A stretch of 63,966 bases of DNA from JAUILA01 sp964563925 (GCA_964563925.1 CAZLZD010000024.1:1-63966); one strand, 5' to 3'. Shown: positions 25,715-35,925, numbered from the stretch's first letter. The notes: a model not told the origin generated them from the sequence alone. Translations and numbers: made by a program.

Positions 25715-26295
25715 AAAGACTTGGTTTAATCGTTTTACTCACCGCAGGCCTTGGGTCGTGCCAGGACAGCCACCAGCGCTACCAGGAACAGCTGGAAGTC
25801 CAGCTGGCCAGCGGAGAGCGATACGACAGCCTTTTTCTTTCCCTCCATTTCGGGATGAACCAGAAGGAATTTTATGCCACTTGCTGGGAGTTGAACCGTA
25901 AGGGCCTGCTCACGCAGGGACCCAGTAACCTGTCGGCCGAATATGACCTCAACAACGGGGAACTGAATTACCCCGGACACCTCCGGTTCTACCCGCAATT
26001 CCATGAGGACAGGATTTTCAACATGCCTATCGAAATCGTTTATGAGGCGTTCATTCCGACAGATCCCCGGTTTTCGTCCGATTCCCTGCTGCCGGATGTT
26101 AAGGAACTGATGGAGAAATGGTATGGGACGGGGTTTAATTACCTGGAAGATGACGAAGGAACCCGAAAGGTGTATGTCAAGGTGGATGGCAACCGCAGAA
26201 TCCGCATTTTTAAAAAAGACGTTTCCACAGTGGCCGTGGATATCACTGATATGCCTGTTTACCTTGCTTTAACAGAAGAAAATGAGATTGACTGA
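25711..26295 (+). CDS. Small lipoprotein of unknown function
   Basis: A 194-residue lipoprotein (lipobox LGSC, Cys17). The mature part is acidic and mixed alpha/beta: a helical start (HQRYQEQLEVQLASGERYDS), LHFGMNQKEFYATCWELNRKG, then strands (HLRFYPQFHEDRIFNMPIE) and a helix VKELMEKWYG. I recognise no family. GMNQKEFYATCWELN looks like the start of a small alpha/beta substrate-recognition fold, but this is not evidence of function. It overlaps the preceding FG-GAP gene by four bases and the following one by fourteen, so it is translated with them and is probably a partner. Confidence 0.7.
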   Translation: MKRLGLIVLLTAGLGSCQDSHQRYQEQLEVQLASGERYDSLFLSLHFGMNQKEFYATCWELNRKGLLTQGPSNLSAEYDLNNGELNYPGHLRFYPQFHEDRIFNMPIEIVYEAFIPTDPRFSSDSLLPDVKELMEKWYGTGFNYLEDDEGTRKVYVKVDGNRRIRIFKKDVSTVAVDITDMPVYLALTEENEID

Positions 26296-29200
26296 AAACA
26301 TACTTTGTCTGCTGTGTATCGTGACGGTACTGATGTCCTGCGGGGAACCGGGTTCCCCTGAGGTCAGTCAGGCCTCCCGGACCGAACCGCTCTTCAGGAA
26401 GGTGGCCGATTCAGTGAGTGGCGTGGATTTCCTTAATTCCCTGGAGTATGATGAGGAGTTCAATATTTTCACCTACCGGAATTTTTACAACGGGGGCGGA
26501 GTTGGTCTGGGTGATGTGAATAACGACGGACTCGCGGATATTTATTTTGTGGGTAACCAGAAATCCAACCGGCTGTACCTTAATAAGGGAGATTTCAGGT
26601 TTGAAGATGTGACCGAAAGGGCAGGGGTTGCCGGCAGCAGGGCATGGAGTACCGGGGTGAGCATGGCAGACATCAACGGCGACGGGTGGCTGGATATCTA
26701 TGTGTGTAATTCAGGGGACGTGGCCGGTGACAACAAGCAGAATGAGCTGTTCATCAATAACGGCGACGGCACATTCTCCGAACAGGCAGAAGCTTACGGC
26801 CTGGCCGATCAGGGGTATTCCACCCACGCCGCCTTCTTTGACTATGACCGGGACGGCGACCTGGATGTATACCTTCTGAATAATTCCTACCAGGCGATCG
26901 GCAGCTTTAACCTGATGCAGAATATCAGGCCGGAACGGGATCCGGTGGGCGGAGACAAACTGTACCGGAATGACGGAGGTACTTTTACCGATGTAAGCCA
27001 GGAAGCGGGTATTTACGGCAGCGTCATTGGCTTTGGCCTCGGGGTTTCAGTGGGGGATGTGAACCAGGATGGCTGGTTTGACATTTTTGTGTCGAATGAC
27101 TTTTTTGAACGGGATTACCTGTACATCAATAACGGCGACGGTACATTCTCCGAAAAATTACAGGAACAAATGCGGTCTATCAGCGCCGCTTCGATGGGGG
27201 CCGATATGGCCGATATCAACAACGACGGATATGTCGATATTTTTGTGACCGACATGCTTCCCGAACCGCTGCAGCGGATGAAGCAGGTCACTACCTTTGA
27301 AAACTGGGACAAGCACACCTATAATGCCCGGAATTCCTACCACTATCAGTATACCCGGAACATGCTGCACCTTAACAATGGCGACGGCACCTTCAGCGAG
27401 ATTGGCCGGCTGGCAGGTGTCTCGGCAACCGACTGGAGCTGGGGCGCACTTTTCTTCGACATGGATAATGACGGCCGCAAGGACATTTTCGTCGCCAACG
27501 GCATTTACCAGGACCTGACCGACCTGGACTACCTGAATTTCATCCAGGATGATGAGACCAAAAAGAAGATCATTACCCCGCAGGGGGTGGATTACCGCGG
27601 ACTCATTGATCCCATGCCGGTAAATCCGGTGGCCAATTACGCCTTCCATAATGAGGGAGACCTGAATTTCACCAACCGGGCCGGGGAATGGGGACTTGGA
27701 CTGCCGGTACATTCCAACGGATCTGCCTATGGTGACCTGGATAATGACGGCGACCTTGACCTGGTGGTCAATAATGTGAATGCAGTATCTGATGTATTCG
27801 AGAACCGCGCGGAGGAAGTGTATCCTGACCATCATTACCTTAAGATCAGGCTCAAAGGTAAAGGAATGAATACCGCCGCTTTCGGCGCACGGATCTGGAT
27901 TCAGGCAGGGGACGAACAGATTTACCTCGAGCAGATGCCTGTGAGAGGATTTGAATCCACCATGGAATCAGTGATCACGGCCGGGCTGGGACTACGGGAT
28001 ACGATTGACTACCTGCGGGTGGCCTGGCCGGACCAGCAGGTTACTGAAAGGAAGAATGTCCGGGCCGATCAACTGGTTGAACTCAGCTGGGCTGAGGCTG
28101 GTGCGGAAACCCGGCCGGCGGAAAAAACGAAAAACACGATGCTTACCGCCCATACGGAACCGGTATGGTCCCACCGGGAAAATGATTTTGTCGACTTCGA
28201 CCGCGATCGCCTGCTCTACCATATGCGTTCAAACGAGGGCCCGGCAGTCGCGGAAGCGGATGTGAACGGGGATGGCCTGCAGGATTTCTATGTCGGGGGC
28301 GCCATGAACCAACCCGGCGTGCTGCTTATCCAGCAGCCCGGCGGATCGTTCCGGAAAGTAACCATGGAGGCTTTTGAGGCAGACCAGCGCAGTGAGGATG
28401 TCACAGCTGTTTTCTTTGATGCAGATCAGGACGGGGATCCTGACCTCTACGTGGGCAGCGGCGGAAACGAATTCGGATACGGCGATCTGGCTCTCCGGGA
28501 TCGACTCTACCTCAACAACGGCGGCACATTCTCCAAAATCCGGATTGACCCCCTGTCCCGGTTTACAACCCCTACGGCGGTGGTCCTGGCCACCGACTAC
28601 GACGGGGACGGGGACCAGGATATCCTTACGTTTGAACGTCTTGTGCCGTTCGATTACGGACTGCCGGCCGCCGGCCATGTGTTTGAGAACCGGGGAAACC
28701 TGGAGTTTGCCGATGTGACCGAAGACGTTGCTCCCGGTTTCAGGGAGCTTGGCCTGATCACCGGGGCCGTGGTTTCCGATTACGACGGCGACAATGACCA
28801 GGATGTGATTCTGGTAGGAGAATGGATGGCTCCGCAGGTCATCGAGAACAGGGACGGGAAGTTTGTGATGCAGGAGGAAGGGGCGTTGGCGGCGTACCGG
28901 GGATGGTATTCTTCCATCGCACAGGCCGACCTGGATAATGACGGAGATATGGATTACATCCTGGGTAACCACGGACGGAATACCCGCTTCAAAACCTCCC
29001 CGGAGTATCCGGTGACCCTTTACGTCAATGACTTTGACCGGAACGGGGCCATCGAGCATATCATGGCCAAACGCCAGGATAACGGCATTGACTATCCGTA
29101 TACCCTTAAGCACGACCTGGTCATGCAGATTCCTTCCCTGAAGAAGAAATACCTCAAATATGAGAGCTACAATGGCGAATCCATAACGGATATATTCACG

Positions 29201-29602
29201 CCCGCCCAGCTGGAAGGCGTCCGCAAACTGGAGTTCAATTTTTCAGAATCAGCCATTATGGTCAACCAGGGTAATGGGAATTTTTCCATGCAGCCGCTGC
29301 CGACCCGTGCCCAGTTTGCACCGGTCTATGCCATTGCTGCAAAGGATATGAATGGCGATGGCCTTCAGGACCTCATCCTGGGCGGTAATCAGTACCGTGT
29401 GAAGCCGGAAGCCGGAAGGTATGATGCCGGAATGGGGCTGGTACTCCTTAACCGCGGAGACTTGCGGTTTGAGGCGCTGACCTCCCTGGAGAGTGGTTTG
29501 AAGGTAGACGGGGAAATCAGGAAATTTTACTTTGTTGAATCCGGACAAGCCAGTCAGCTCTGGGTTTTCCGAAACAATGATATACCGGTGATTTATGAGT
29601 AG
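26282..29602 (+). CDS. FG-GAP/UnbV-like lipoprotein 2
   Basis: A 1106-residue paralogue of the protein at 22385, the closest pair of the three. Lipobox VLMSC (Cys20). The N-terminal FG-GAP block carries DVNNDGLADIYF, DINGDGWLDIYVC and DYDRDGDLDVYLLNN. The ASPIC/UnbV-like domain is at about residues 529-595 (AAFGARIWIQAGDEQIYLE). The second block opens with WSHRENDFVDFDRDRLLY and includes the shared SGGNEFGYGD. Repeated DxDxDG loops suggest calcium binding. It overlaps genes on both sides (14 and 8 bases). Confidence 0.85.
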   Translation: MRLTENILCLLCIVTVLMSCGEPGSPEVSQASRTEPLFRKVADSVSGVDFLNSLEYDEEFNIFTYRNFYNGGGVGLGDVNNDGLADIYFVGNQKSNRLYLNKGDFRFEDVTERAGVAGSRAWSTGVSMADINGDGWLDIYVCNSGDVAGDNKQNELFINNGDGTFSEQAEAYGLADQGYSTHAAFFDYDRDGDLDVYLLNNSYQAIGSFNLMQNIRPERDPVGGDKLYRNDGGTFTDVSQEAGIYGSVIGFGLGVSVGDVNQDGWFDIFVSNDFFERDYLYINNGDGTFSEKLQEQMRSISAASMGADMADINNDGYVDIFVTDMLPEPLQRMKQVTTFENWDKHTYNARNSYHYQYTRNMLHLNNGDGTFSEIGRLAGVSATDWSWGALFFDMDNDGRKDIFVANGIYQDLTDLDYLNFIQDDETKKKIITPQGVDYRGLIDPMPVNPVANYAFHNEGDLNFTNRAGEWGLGLPVHSNGSAYGDLDNDGDLDLVVNNVNAVSDVFENRAEEVYPDHHYLKIRLKGKGMNTAAFGARIWIQAGDEQIYLEQMPVRGFESTMESVITAGLGLRDTIDYLRVAWPDQQVTERKNVRADQLVELSWAEAGAETRPAEKTKNTMLTAHTEPVWSHRENDFVDFDRDRLLYHMRSNEGPAVAEADVNGDGLQDFYVGGAMNQPGVLLIQQPGGSFRKVTMEAFEADQRSEDVTAVFFDADQDGDPDLYVGSGGNEFGYGDLALRDRLYLNNGGTFSKIRIDPLSRFTTPTAVVLATDYDGDGDQDILTFERLVPFDYGLPAAGHVFENRGNLEFADVTEDVAPGFRELGLITGAVVSDYDGDNDQDVILVGEWMAPQVIENRDGKFVMQEEGALAAYRGWYSSIAQADLDNDGDMDYILGNHGRNTRFKTSPEYPVTLYVNDFDRNGAIEHIMAKRQDNGIDYPYTLKHDLVMQIPSLKKKYLKYESYNGESITDIFTPAQLEGVRKLEFNFSESAIMVNQGNGNFSMQPLPTRAQFAPVYAIAAKDMNGDGLQDLILGGNQYRVKPEAGRYDAGMGLVLLNRGDLRFEALTSLESGLKVDGEIRKFYFVESGQASQLWVFRNNDIPVIYE

Positions 29603-32600
29603 GCTCATGATCATAGCGGGATTGAGTATCTGCCTCTGGTCGGCCTGCGGGACGGATCAAACGGAACTGCCTGAAAACGGGCGCTTCCGGCTGGTCCCCT
29701 CTTCCGAAAGCGGTATTCAGTTTACCAATCACCTTTCACCTTCCGAGCACTGGAACATTATTGATTACCTGTATTACTACAATGGCGCGGGTGTCTCGGT
29801 GGGGGACCTGGATGGAGACGGACTCCCGGAGTTATTCTTCACCGCCAATGAATCCACCAACCGGCTGTACCGCAATATGGGCAACCTGCGGTTCGAGGAG
29901 ATCACTGAAGAGGCAGGTATTCTCCCCGGAGGTTGGAGTACAGGGACCACGATGGCAGATGTTAACGGGGACGGCTGGCTCGATATTTACGTGTGCCAGG
30001 TTGGCAAATACCGGGGACGTACCGAAAGAAATCAACTCTATATCAATAAGGGTGACGGCACATTCTCCGAGCAGGCTGAGGCATACGGACTTGATTTTTC
30101 CGGACTTTCCACCCAGGCGGCATTTTTTGATTATGACCTGGATGGCGACCTGGACCTGTACCTTCTCAACCACAGTGTGCACAGTGTCAACAGCTACGGT
30201 CCGGCTTCGAAAAGGAAGGAAACCGATGCCATGTCGGGCGACCGGCTCTACCGGAACGATCTAGAGGATGCCGGGAGGTTTACGGATGTAACCGGGGAAG
30301 CGGGGATTTATTCCAGCCAGCTGGGATATGGACTGGGTATTGCCGTTACCGACTACAATGCCGACGGATGGCCTGACCTCTACATATCCAATGATTTTCA
30401 TGAGAATGATTATCTCTACCATAACGAGGGGGACGGTACCTTCCGGGAGGTGGGAGAGCAGGTCTTCGGGCATACCAGCCGGTATTCCATGGGTAATGAA
30501 GCCGCAGATGTGAATAATGACGGACATATCGATATCCTGTCCCTCGACATGCTTCCGGGTGACCCGTATGTCCTGCGCAAGTCAGCAGCCGAAGACAGGG
30601 CAGAGGTGAGCGAAATCAAACGGAAGTATGGGTATGCTCCGCAGTATGTCAGGAATTCCCTTCAGATCAATGCCGGAAACGGATCTTTCCGTGACCTGGC
30701 CCCATGGGCAGGAGTGTATGCCACTGACTGGAGCTGGGGAGCGCTGGTGCTTGATTTGGAGAATGACGGACAGCAGGATATCTACATTACCAACGGGATC
30801 GTCAGGCGACCCAATGACCTGGACTACATCCAGTACCTCGCCGCCCTGGAACGTCGCAGGGAGGAACCGCCAGATGCGGAAATGGCCGGGAATATGCCCG
30901 AGCTGAAAATTCCTAATTATGCGTTTCACAACCTGGGAGGGGTGCGATTCAGCGACAGCACCCGGGCATACGGACTTGATATCCCTTCTTTTTCGAACGG
31001 GGCAGCCTATGGAGATCTGGATGGTGACGGCGACCTGGACCTGGTTGTCAACAATATTAATGACGAGGCCTTTCTCTGGGAGAATAAGGAGCCGGAGGGA
31101 AATTATCTCCGCGTGGCACTGAAGCATCCCGGTGCGAATACCAACGGCCTTGGGGCACGGCTGGAACTATATGCCGGGGGTGCCAGGCAGGTACGTGAAC
31201 TTTATGCCACCCGTGGTTTTCTCTCATCGGTGGAACCAGTGGCGCATTTTGGGCTGGGGGAACGGACGGCCGCAGACAGCCTGCTGGTTTACTGGCCCGG
31301 ACATACCGTACAGCGGATTCAACACCTGGGTGCCAATCGGTTTTATACCGTTCAATACGGCGATGGGATCATGAAAAAGATTTCGGAGCCGGAATATCAG
31401 CGTGCCATGCAGTCCGGTTCAGAAATGGATTGGCTTGCCCCTCCTATACATTCCGTCGCGTGGACTCACCGGGAGAATGCGTACAGGGATTACTCCAGGG
31501 AACCCCTGATTCCCTATGAGCTGAGTATGGAAGGCCCCGCGGTCGCGGTGGGTGACCTCAACGGGGATGGGAGGGATGACCTTTTCCTTGGAAGTGCGCA
31601 TGGTGAACCTGCCGTGTTATTCCTGCAAGGCGCAGATGGGTTTGAAAAACTGATTCCCGATGTCTTTATGGAAGACAGGGATTATGAGGATGTGGATGCA
31701 GCGTTTGCCGATGTGGATGGTGATGGTGATTTGGATCTGTACGTGGTCAGCGGCGGGAACCAGTACAGCCAGGGAAACAGCCTGTTGCGCGACCGCCTGT
31801 ACCTGAATGAAAATGGTTCCTTGCTGTCATCTTCGAGGATTCTGATGGATGATGCGGTTAACGGAAGTACGGTTGTATTTGAAGACCTGGACCGCGACGG
31901 ACTCCCCGAGGCATTTATCGGGGTGCGTTCCCTGCCGGGAATGTACGGAGCCTTTGCGGAAAGCTACCTGTTGCGAAATAACGGGAAGGGCACGCTGGTC
32001 AGGGATACGCAATTCACCTTGCCCGGAATGGTTACGGACGCCGTCTGGTTTGATGAAGACGGAGACGGTGACATGGACCTGGCGGTGGCTGGTGACTGGA
32101 TGCCGATAACGATAATTGAGAATGAAAAGGGCCTGCTCACCGGAAACCGAAAGGAAATCGGCGGGACTGCCGGATGGTGGCGCAGTGTGGCAGCGGCCGA
32201 TCTGAACGGAGATGGGCGGACCGATCTGATTGCCGGGAATGCCGGACTGAATATGAAGCTCCGGGCTTCAGAAGACCAGCCAGTCGAGTTGCTCCTGAAT
32301 GATCTGGACGGCAACGGGCAGCCTGACCCGGTCCTGTTCTACTGGGTCAACGGGGTGAAGATACCATTTGCTACCAAGGATGAACTTGATAAACAGGTAC
32401 CGGTGTTCAGAAAGAACTTCGCTAGTTACGAGGATTATGCACTGGAGAATGATCTGCAGGGTGTGATCAAAAAGCTAAACCAGGAAACCGGACAACTTCG
32501 GGAGGTGCAAACATTTGCCTCAGTGTGGCTCAGGAACGATGGGGAAGGGTTTGTGGTTACAGAATTACCGGAAAAGGCACAATGGAGTGCCGTTCAGGAC

Positions 32601-32882
32601 ATTTTTGTCGGCAAAAAACGGGCAAATGGGACGGTTCCTGTTATATTAGGAGGTAATTCCTACGCGATGAATATAAACCTGGGGCAACTTGACGCGATGC
32701 CGGGCATCAGGCTGGAATTTTTGGAAAACGGAACGTGCCGGCCAACCGGGGATTTCGACAGCGAAGGCATACATGGTGATGTCAGGGCAGTGAAATCTCT
32801 TTTGATCGGAACAGAACAACACCTGGTCATTGCCTTGAACAATGGTCCGGTTTACCTAAAACGAATGAACCAACAACAATAA
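29595..32882 (+). CDS. FG-GAP/UnbV-like lipoprotein 3
   Basis: A 1095-residue paralogue with lipobox WSAC (MSRLMIIAGLSICLWSAC). It keeps the two FG-GAP blocks (DLDGDGLPELFF, DVNGDGWLDIYVC, DYDLDGDLDLYLLN) and an ASPIC/UnbV-like domain at about residues 514-580 (GLGARLELYAGGARQVREL). The second block begins at AWTHRENAYRDYSREPL. It is the most diverged of the three, with N-terminal LYYYNGAGVSVGDL instead of TYRNFYNG. It overlaps gene 2 by eight bases and ends four bases before the haloperoxidase-type gene. Confidence 0.85.
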   Translation: MSRLMIIAGLSICLWSACGTDQTELPENGRFRLVPSSESGIQFTNHLSPSEHWNIIDYLYYYNGAGVSVGDLDGDGLPELFFTANESTNRLYRNMGNLRFEEITEEAGILPGGWSTGTTMADVNGDGWLDIYVCQVGKYRGRTERNQLYINKGDGTFSEQAEAYGLDFSGLSTQAAFFDYDLDGDLDLYLLNHSVHSVNSYGPASKRKETDAMSGDRLYRNDLEDAGRFTDVTGEAGIYSSQLGYGLGIAVTDYNADGWPDLYISNDFHENDYLYHNEGDGTFREVGEQVFGHTSRYSMGNEAADVNNDGHIDILSLDMLPGDPYVLRKSAAEDRAEVSEIKRKYGYAPQYVRNSLQINAGNGSFRDLAPWAGVYATDWSWGALVLDLENDGQQDIYITNGIVRRPNDLDYIQYLAALERRREEPPDAEMAGNMPELKIPNYAFHNLGGVRFSDSTRAYGLDIPSFSNGAAYGDLDGDGDLDLVVNNINDEAFLWENKEPEGNYLRVALKHPGANTNGLGARLELYAGGARQVRELYATRGFLSSVEPVAHFGLGERTAADSLLVYWPGHTVQRIQHLGANRFYTVQYGDGIMKKISEPEYQRAMQSGSEMDWLAPPIHSVAWTHRENAYRDYSREPLIPYELSMEGPAVAVGDLNGDGRDDLFLGSAHGEPAVLFLQGADGFEKLIPDVFMEDRDYEDVDAAFADVDGDGDLDLYVVSGGNQYSQGNSLLRDRLYLNENGSLLSSSRILMDDAVNGSTVVFEDLDRDGLPEAFIGVRSLPGMYGAFAESYLLRNNGKGTLVRDTQFTLPGMVTDAVWFDEDGDGDMDLAVAGDWMPITIIENEKGLLTGNRKEIGGTAGWWRSVAAADLNGDGRTDLIAGNAGLNMKLRASEDQPVELLLNDLDGNGQPDPVLFYWVNGVKIPFATKDELDKQVPVFRKNFASYEDYALENDLQGVIKKLNQETGQLREVQTFASVWLRNDGEGFVVTELPEKAQWSAVQDIFVGKKRANGTVPVILGGNSYAMNINLGQLDAMPGIRLEFLENGTCRPTGDFDSEGIHGDVRAVKSLLIGTEQHLVIALNNGPVYLKRMNQQQ

Positions 32883-32885
32883 AAA

Positions 32886-34220
32886 ATGAAGAATATTATG
32901 AGACGGAAAGGAAGGATATTCACCTGGATGGTCCTTTTGGCTGTAGGCCTGAGCGGATGTCAGGAGTCGCCAAGGGACATTGAGGTGTCCATCGACTATT
33001 TACATGGGTCCATGCAGAATCTCACGGATGTTATTGTGCATGACATTTTTTCACCGCCGGTGGCCAGCCGGATTTATGCCTATCCAAGCATCGCGGCCTA
33101 CGAAATTATGGCTGCCAGTGACTCGTCGTACCGGTCGCTGGCCGGACAGCTCAATCAGTTACAGCCTGTGCCTGCTGCGGAAGGCGATGTGGTTCCGGAA
33201 ATTGCAGCCGTGCACGCGTTTAACCTGCTGGGCAAAAAATTCATATTCTCCGAAGACAAGATCAAGGTATTTCATGACAGCCTTCTCAATGAAATCCGGA
33301 AAACCGGAATCGATGAGGAGGTAATGGCCAATTCCCTGCATTGGGGTGATACCGTGGCCAAACACATTGCGCGATGGGCTGATCAGGACAATTACAGCCA
33401 GTCCAGGTCGTTTATGAAACATACGGTTTCGAGCGATCCGAATGCCTGGAAACCTACGCCTCCGGCTTACATGGAAGCCATCGAGCCCCACTGGAGCAGT
33501 ATTCGTCCGTTCGCCATTGATTCGGCAGATCAGTTTGTACCGGAGCCACCCACACAATTTGATATGAACGAAGACAGCCCCTTCTATAAGGAAGTTATGG
33601 AGGTCTATGAAACAGGAAACAAATTGTCAGGAGAACAGGCTGCCATCGCCAGTTTCTGGGATTGTAACCCGTATGTGATGAATGTTCACGGACATGTCAT
33701 GTTTGCCACCAAGAAGATCACCCCCGGTGGTCACTGGATGGGTATTGCCAAAATAGCGGCCCAGAAATCCGGGGCTGATTTTGCGAAAACAACCTTAACG
33801 TATGCGCTTACCTCGGTGGCCCTGGCAGACGGCTTTATCAGTTGCTGGGATGAAAAGTACAGGAGCAATCTGATTCGTCCGGAAACCGTCATCAATGAGT
33901 ACATCGATGAGGAATGGACGCCGCTGCTGCAGACACCGCCCTTCCCGGAGTACACCAGTGGTCATTCGGTTATTTCCGGGGCAGCCGGAGAAGCGCTGAC
34001 ATCCATTTACGGTGACTCCTTCTCTTTTGTTGACAGTACGGAGTTTGCCTACGGATTGCCGCCCCGCTCATTTGAATCTTTCCGGGATGCGTCCAATGAG
34101 GCAGCCATCAGTCGCATGTATGGGGGCATACACTATATGCCCGCCATCGATAACGGAATTACGCAGGGTCGGAAACTGGGGAATTACATCGTGGATAAAC
34201 TGGATTTTAAAGAGGAATAA
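32886..34220 (+). CDS. Vanadium-haloperoxidase-type PAP2 lipoprotein
   Basis: A 444-residue lipoprotein (lipobox LSGC) of the PAP2/vanadium haloperoxidase superfamily. The three vanadate/phosphate-binding motifs are complete: KYRSNLIRP (Lys324, Arg331), PEYTSGHSV (His360) and SRMYGGIHY (Arg410, His416), with the spacing of bacterial V-haloperoxidases. A helical N-terminal domain precedes them. It could be a halogenating peroxidase or an acid phosphatase; the motifs alone do not decide. Genes of this type often follow FG-GAP lipoproteins in this phylum (recollection). It starts four bases after FG-GAP gene 3, so co-expression is likely. Confidence 0.85.
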   Translation: MKNIMRRKGRIFTWMVLLAVGLSGCQESPRDIEVSIDYLHGSMQNLTDVIVHDIFSPPVASRIYAYPSIAAYEIMAASDSSYRSLAGQLNQLQPVPAAEGDVVPEIAAVHAFNLLGKKFIFSEDKIKVFHDSLLNEIRKTGIDEEVMANSLHWGDTVAKHIARWADQDNYSQSRSFMKHTVSSDPNAWKPTPPAYMEAIEPHWSSIRPFAIDSADQFVPEPPTQFDMNEDSPFYKEVMEVYETGNKLSGEQAAIASFWDCNPYVMNVHGHVMFATKKITPGGHWMGIAKIAAQKSGADFAKTTLTYALTSVALADGFISCWDEKYRSNLIRPETVINEYIDEEWTPLLQTPPFPEYTSGHSVISGAAGEALTSIYGDSFSFVDSTEFAYGLPPRSFESFRDASNEAAISRMYGGIHYMPAIDNGITQGRKLGNYIVDKLDFKEE

Positions 34221-34255
34221 AGGAGAAAATTTAGTATTTTTCATTTCTCTCACGC

Positions 34256-35881
34256 ATGAAAAAAGGTATCTACGTATTGTTGATTCTCGCCTGTATGGGC
34301 GCCTGCCAGACTACGGGTGATTCCATTACCACGCCGCAGACCAGCTGGAATGAATTTTATTCATCCCGGCTTTTTCATGATGTACAAATGGCCGGTATAT
34401 TTCCCGATTCCAAAACCTTCCCCGACTGTGTTCCCAAAGAGGACCTCGGGGTCATTATCGGAGAATATCAGGCACGGCTTGACCAGGGTGAGGTAGACCT
34501 CAGGGAGTTTGTGGATGAATATTTTGACACTCCTGAATCTGTATTGTCATCTTTTCAGTCCGACACTTCCCGTTCGATGAAAGAACATATCGAAACCCTG
34601 TGGCCCTTGCTTACCCGGGAACCCGACCGGGTTAATTCGCCCTCATCTCTTATTCCACTGCCCAATGAATACGTGGTCCCCGGCGGGAGGTTCCGTGAGG
34701 TGTATTACTGGGACAGTTATTTTACCATGGAAGGGTTGCGGGTATCCGGACTGGATTCACTGGCGGTAGACATGACGGATAATTTTGCCTACCTGATTAA
34801 GAACCTGGGATTTATCCCCAACGGAAACCGTGCGTATTATGAAGGGCGTTCGCAGCCGCCCTTCTTTTCACTGATGGTAGACCTTGTGGCGCAGGATGAC
34901 CGGGAGCTTTTTATTTCATACCTGGATGCCATGCTGGAGGAATACAATTTCTGGATGCAAGGGAAGGAAGACCTCAGCCAGATCACCTATGGTATTCTCC
35001 GGGTGGTGCGAATGCCGGATGGCAGTGTGCTCAACCGCTACTGGGATCATTTCAGTACCCCTCGACCGGAATCATACCGGGAGGACGTTCATATTGGATC
35101 TGATGCGGAATCGCCCAATGATAAGTACAGGCATTTACGTGCCGGTGCAGAATCAGGCTGGGACTATTCCAGTCGCTGGCTGGCCGATGGCCGTACACTG
35201 GCTTCGATCCATACCACGGATATTGTTCCGGTAGATCTCAACAGCCTGCTTTATCACCTGGAGCTAAAGATTGCCCAGGCCTACAACTGGGCTGGAGACC
35301 TGGAGATGGCCGATCAATTCCTGGAGCTCGCCGATGCACGCAAACAGGCTATTAACGAATACCTCTGGAATTCAGAAGCCGGTTTTTACCTGGATTATGA
35401 TATTGAAGAACGACGCTCAACGGCCATCCCGTCACTGGCGGCGGCATATCCCCTTTATTTTCAGCTAGCCGGTAAGCAGCAGGCGAAGCAGGTGGTGGAA
35501 AAACTGGCCTCCGATTTTCTGCAGCCCGGAGGGTTTGTTACCACACTGGAGCAAACCGGGCAACAGTGGGACTGGCCGAATGGCTGGGCACCTCTTCAGT
35601 GGCTTACGATCAATGGGTTGTTCAGGTACGGATACATTGAGCTGGGCGAGGAAGGAATGAACCGATGGCTGAAACGAAACCGGGAGGTGTACAAGGCAAC
35701 CGGTAAAATGATGGAAAAATATAACGTGGTGGACACCACTCTCCTTGCCGGCGGAGGAGAATACGGATTGCAGGATGGGTTTGGCTGGACCAATGGAGTC
35801 GCACTGGCACTGGAGGAAATTCAGAAAAACCGCGAGAAGGCTGAGGCGATGAAATCAGGAGTGGAAGTAGAGGAAAAGTGA
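34256..35881 (+). CDS. treA: Trehalase (GH37), lipoprotein
   Basis: A 541-residue alpha,alpha-trehalase. Both family signatures are perfect: PGGRFREVYYWDSY (residues 142-155) and QWDWPNGWAP (437-446). The likely catalytic acid is Asp303 (GWDYSSRW) and the base Glu502 (GGGEYGLQDGFGW), at the usual places in the (alpha/alpha)6 barrel. The N terminus is a lipoprotein signal (MKKGIYVLLILACMGAC), so it acts in the periplasm or at the outer membrane, as TreA does rather than cytoplasmic TreF. It would split trehalose to two glucose, imported by the SSS protein 44 bp downstream. Action on a related glucoside is possible given the glycerol genes nearby. Confidence 0.93.
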   Translation: MKKGIYVLLILACMGACQTTGDSITTPQTSWNEFYSSRLFHDVQMAGIFPDSKTFPDCVPKEDLGVIIGEYQARLDQGEVDLREFVDEYFDTPESVLSSFQSDTSRSMKEHIETLWPLLTREPDRVNSPSSLIPLPNEYVVPGGRFREVYYWDSYFTMEGLRVSGLDSLAVDMTDNFAYLIKNLGFIPNGNRAYYEGRSQPPFFSLMVDLVAQDDRELFISYLDAMLEEYNFWMQGKEDLSQITYGILRVVRMPDGSVLNRYWDHFSTPRPESYREDVHIGSDAESPNDKYRHLRAGAESGWDYSSRWLADGRTLASIHTTDIVPVDLNSLLYHLELKIAQAYNWAGDLEMADQFLELADARKQAINEYLWNSEAGFYLDYDIEERRSTAIPSLAAAYPLYFQLAGKQQAKQVVEKLASDFLQPGGFVTTLEQTGQQWDWPNGWAPLQWLTINGLFRYGYIELGEEGMNRWLKRNREVYKATGKMMEKYNVVDTTLLAGGGEYGLQDGFGWTNGVALALEEIQKNREKAEAMKSGVEVEEK

Positions 35882-35925
35882 GGTAAAAGTGATACACATT
35901 GAATCTGACATACAAACACTGACAC

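Noticed and set aside
27158..27835. Open frame of 225 codons on the minus strand inside FG-GAP gene 2
   Set aside because: Same shadow effect: valine/isoleucine-rich translation opposite DxDxDG loops.
28229..29113. Open frame of 294 codons on the minus strand inside FG-GAP gene 2
   Set aside because: Repeated GAC/GAT codons of the calcium loops read as Val/Ile on the other strand and keep the frame open; no domain is visible.
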